From Inquilinus limosus DSM 16000 (GTDB lineage: Bacteria; Pseudomonadota; Alphaproteobacteria; DSM-16000; Inquilinaceae), in assembly GCF_000423185.1 (NCBI RefSeq), contig NZ_KE383987.1, positions 130,228 through 194,227 of the forward strand: a stretch of DNA of 64,000 bases, read 5' to 3'. The notes under the pieces were generated by a model. It did no database searches and was not told where the DNA came from. It saw only the letters and a program-made list of their open reading frames with translations. Below are positions 63,064 to 64,000 of this stretch, piece after piece. The position numbers and the translations under genes were made by a program. Within the stretch, counting starts at the first letter, position 1; the number at the start of each line of letters is the position of its first letter.

Positions 63064-63895
63064 CCAGCTGGCCCGGCCGCAGCGCCTCGCCCCGCGCCGC
63101 GAGGTCCTGCGCCAGCCAGATCACCGCGTTCAGCGGATGGCCGAGGATGGCGCCGCCCGGCGCCTCGGCCAGCACCTTGCCGGAGCCGTCGGCCAGCGAG
63201 ACCTTCATGCTCGCCAGCCGGTCGGCGAAGCCGGGCTCGATCGCCACCGGCTCTCCCAGCACGCCGAGCCGGGCGCCGACATTGATCGCCGTGATGGATT
63301 CCGCGGTCGGCTTCTCGTCCGGCGCCAAAGCGAGGTCCGCCAGCTCGATGAAGGGGTACAGGCCAGCGAGATGCTCCAGCACCTCGGCCGGCGTTTTGGC
63401 TTGGTTGATGCCTTCGTCGGCAACGACGGCGATCAAATCCGCCTCAACCAGAGGCCGGGCAGCGTAGTCGGCAGGGATCGGCCCCGTGGATGCGGCGATC
63501 CCGTTTCCGAGCGGGAAGGGGCCGATCAGCATCCTCTCCTTCCCACTTTGATCCTGTGCGTATTTGACCGCCGGAAATCGCAGCATGCCGGTCAGCAGCA
63601 CGCCCGCCACCGGATGGTCGACCCCCAGCCGTTCCTGCATCGCCTTGCCGGTCAGGCCGACCTTGTAGCCGACCGGCGCACCGGCCTCCGGCGCGAGATC
63701 CTGCACCAGCGTCTTCTGGACGCAGGCGGCGGTGGCGGCGTCGATTCCGGCGAGGCCGGACACGGTCGATTTCGCCCGCCAGGCCGCGGCCGCGCGCGCG
63801 GCGATGGCGGCGCAATCCTCGGCCGCCGCGGCCGGCATCGTTCCCATCAGCGCGGCCAGCGCCATCACCCGCAGCATCGTCCCCCGCATCGGCAT
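62951..63895 (-). CDS. Exported 2-keto-4-pentenoate hydratase-like (FAH-fold) protein
   Basis: A 314-residue protein of the MhpD/hydratase type: VGYKVGLTGKAMQERLGVD near 74-92, ADYAARPLVEADLIAVV near 142-158, YPFIELADLAL near 180, and NAVIWLAQDLAARGEAL near 258. Cytoplasmic family members hydrate 2-hydroxypentadienoates with a divalent metal. Here a signal peptide (residues 1-25, PAAAAED) predicts export to the periplasm, and Cys28 and Cys58 could form a disulfide. Two ATG codons six bases apart (63895, 63889) share the GGGGAGGGAG ribosome-binding site. It converges with the PhaC-like gene, whose end overlaps it by 113 bases. Confidence 0.8.
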   Translation of the reverse strand: MPMRGTMLRVMALAALMGTMPAAAAEDCAAIAARAAAAWRAKSTVSGLAGIDAATAACVQKTLVQDLAPEAGAPVGYKVGLTGKAMQERLGVDHPVAGVLLTGMLRFPAVKYAQDQSGKERMLIGPFPLGNGIAASTGPIPADYAARPLVEADLIAVVADEGINQAKTPAEVLEHLAGLYPFIELADLALAPDEKPTAESITAINVGARLGVLGEPVAIEPGFADRLASMKVSLADGSGKVLAEAPGGAILGHPLNAVIWLAQDLAARGEALRPGQLVSLGSFGPPTQPASGGTVTVRYDGLSAAPVSLSVRFQ

Positions 63896-64000
63896 CTCCC
63901 TCCCCTTCGGCCCCTATCGACCCTATCCACCCGTCGCGGTTGCGCAGGCGGAAGGGCAGTGGCTATCGTCACTCTAGCGCAATTCGACCGGTGCGGCCCG

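Overview
The window is about 70% GC, densely coded on both strands, and carries no rRNA, tRNA, CRISPR array or intact insertion sequence that I can see. Gene content points to a Rhodospirillales-type alphaproteobacterium (Azospirillum/Inquilinus-like; this is inference): an ArsR-methyltransferase/metF methionine unit, PhaR with a PhaC-like protein, DUF1127, SBP_bac_5 transporters, BisC and a DUF6152/DUF6644 pair. It reads as a chromosomal or chromid metabolic region rather than a phage or plasmid backbone.

Layout. 1-5.9 kb: end of an unknown gene, a crotonase-fold protein, a CoA-binding protein, O-acetylhomoserine sulfhydrylase (metY), LuxR and LysR regulators, quinone oxidoreductase. 5.9-8.8 kb: an SRAP (YedK/HMCES) and SIR2-like gene pair, maleylacetoacetate isomerase, a HAD protein. 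9-11.7 kb: SahR-like ArsR-methyltransferase fusion plus metF with a clear operator, and another methyltransferase. 11.7-15 kb: a MITE-like element, a winged-helix/TPR regulator, DUF1127 and an MFS transporter. 15.2-20.1 kb: a ROK-controlled sugar ABC operon with a visible operator. 20.2-26.4 kb: DMT transporter, pentapeptide protein, GNAT acetyltransferase, uvrD and small envelope proteins. 26.6-38.5 kb: a complete Dpp-type peptide importer facing a convergent operon of glutamine-amidotransferase-like hydrolase, class A serine hydrolase and peptidoglycan-binding protein, with a LysR regulator, arfB, and an orphan solute-binding protein with an esterase. 38.6-39.3 kb: a frameshifted gene under a LexA-like box. 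40-46.3 kb: an envelope cluster (TPR regulator, DUF2092, small protein, lipoprotein, outer-membrane barrel, DUF1254). 46.6-53.5 kb: polyphosphate glucokinase, GH15 glucoamylase, gnd, zwf and HAD, a route from glucan to the oxidative pentose phosphate pathway. 53.5-64 kb: M20 peptidase, second metY, bisC, DUF6152/DUF6644, the phaR/phaC-like divergon, and an exported hydratase-fold protein.

Five dispersed palindromes share the same ends and core but have different stems. The observations I rate highest are the SOS-box/frameshift gene, the possible murein-peptide recycling locus, the SIR2-SRAP pair, and the uncharacterised envelope cluster. All functions are read from motifs and context; no database search was possible.
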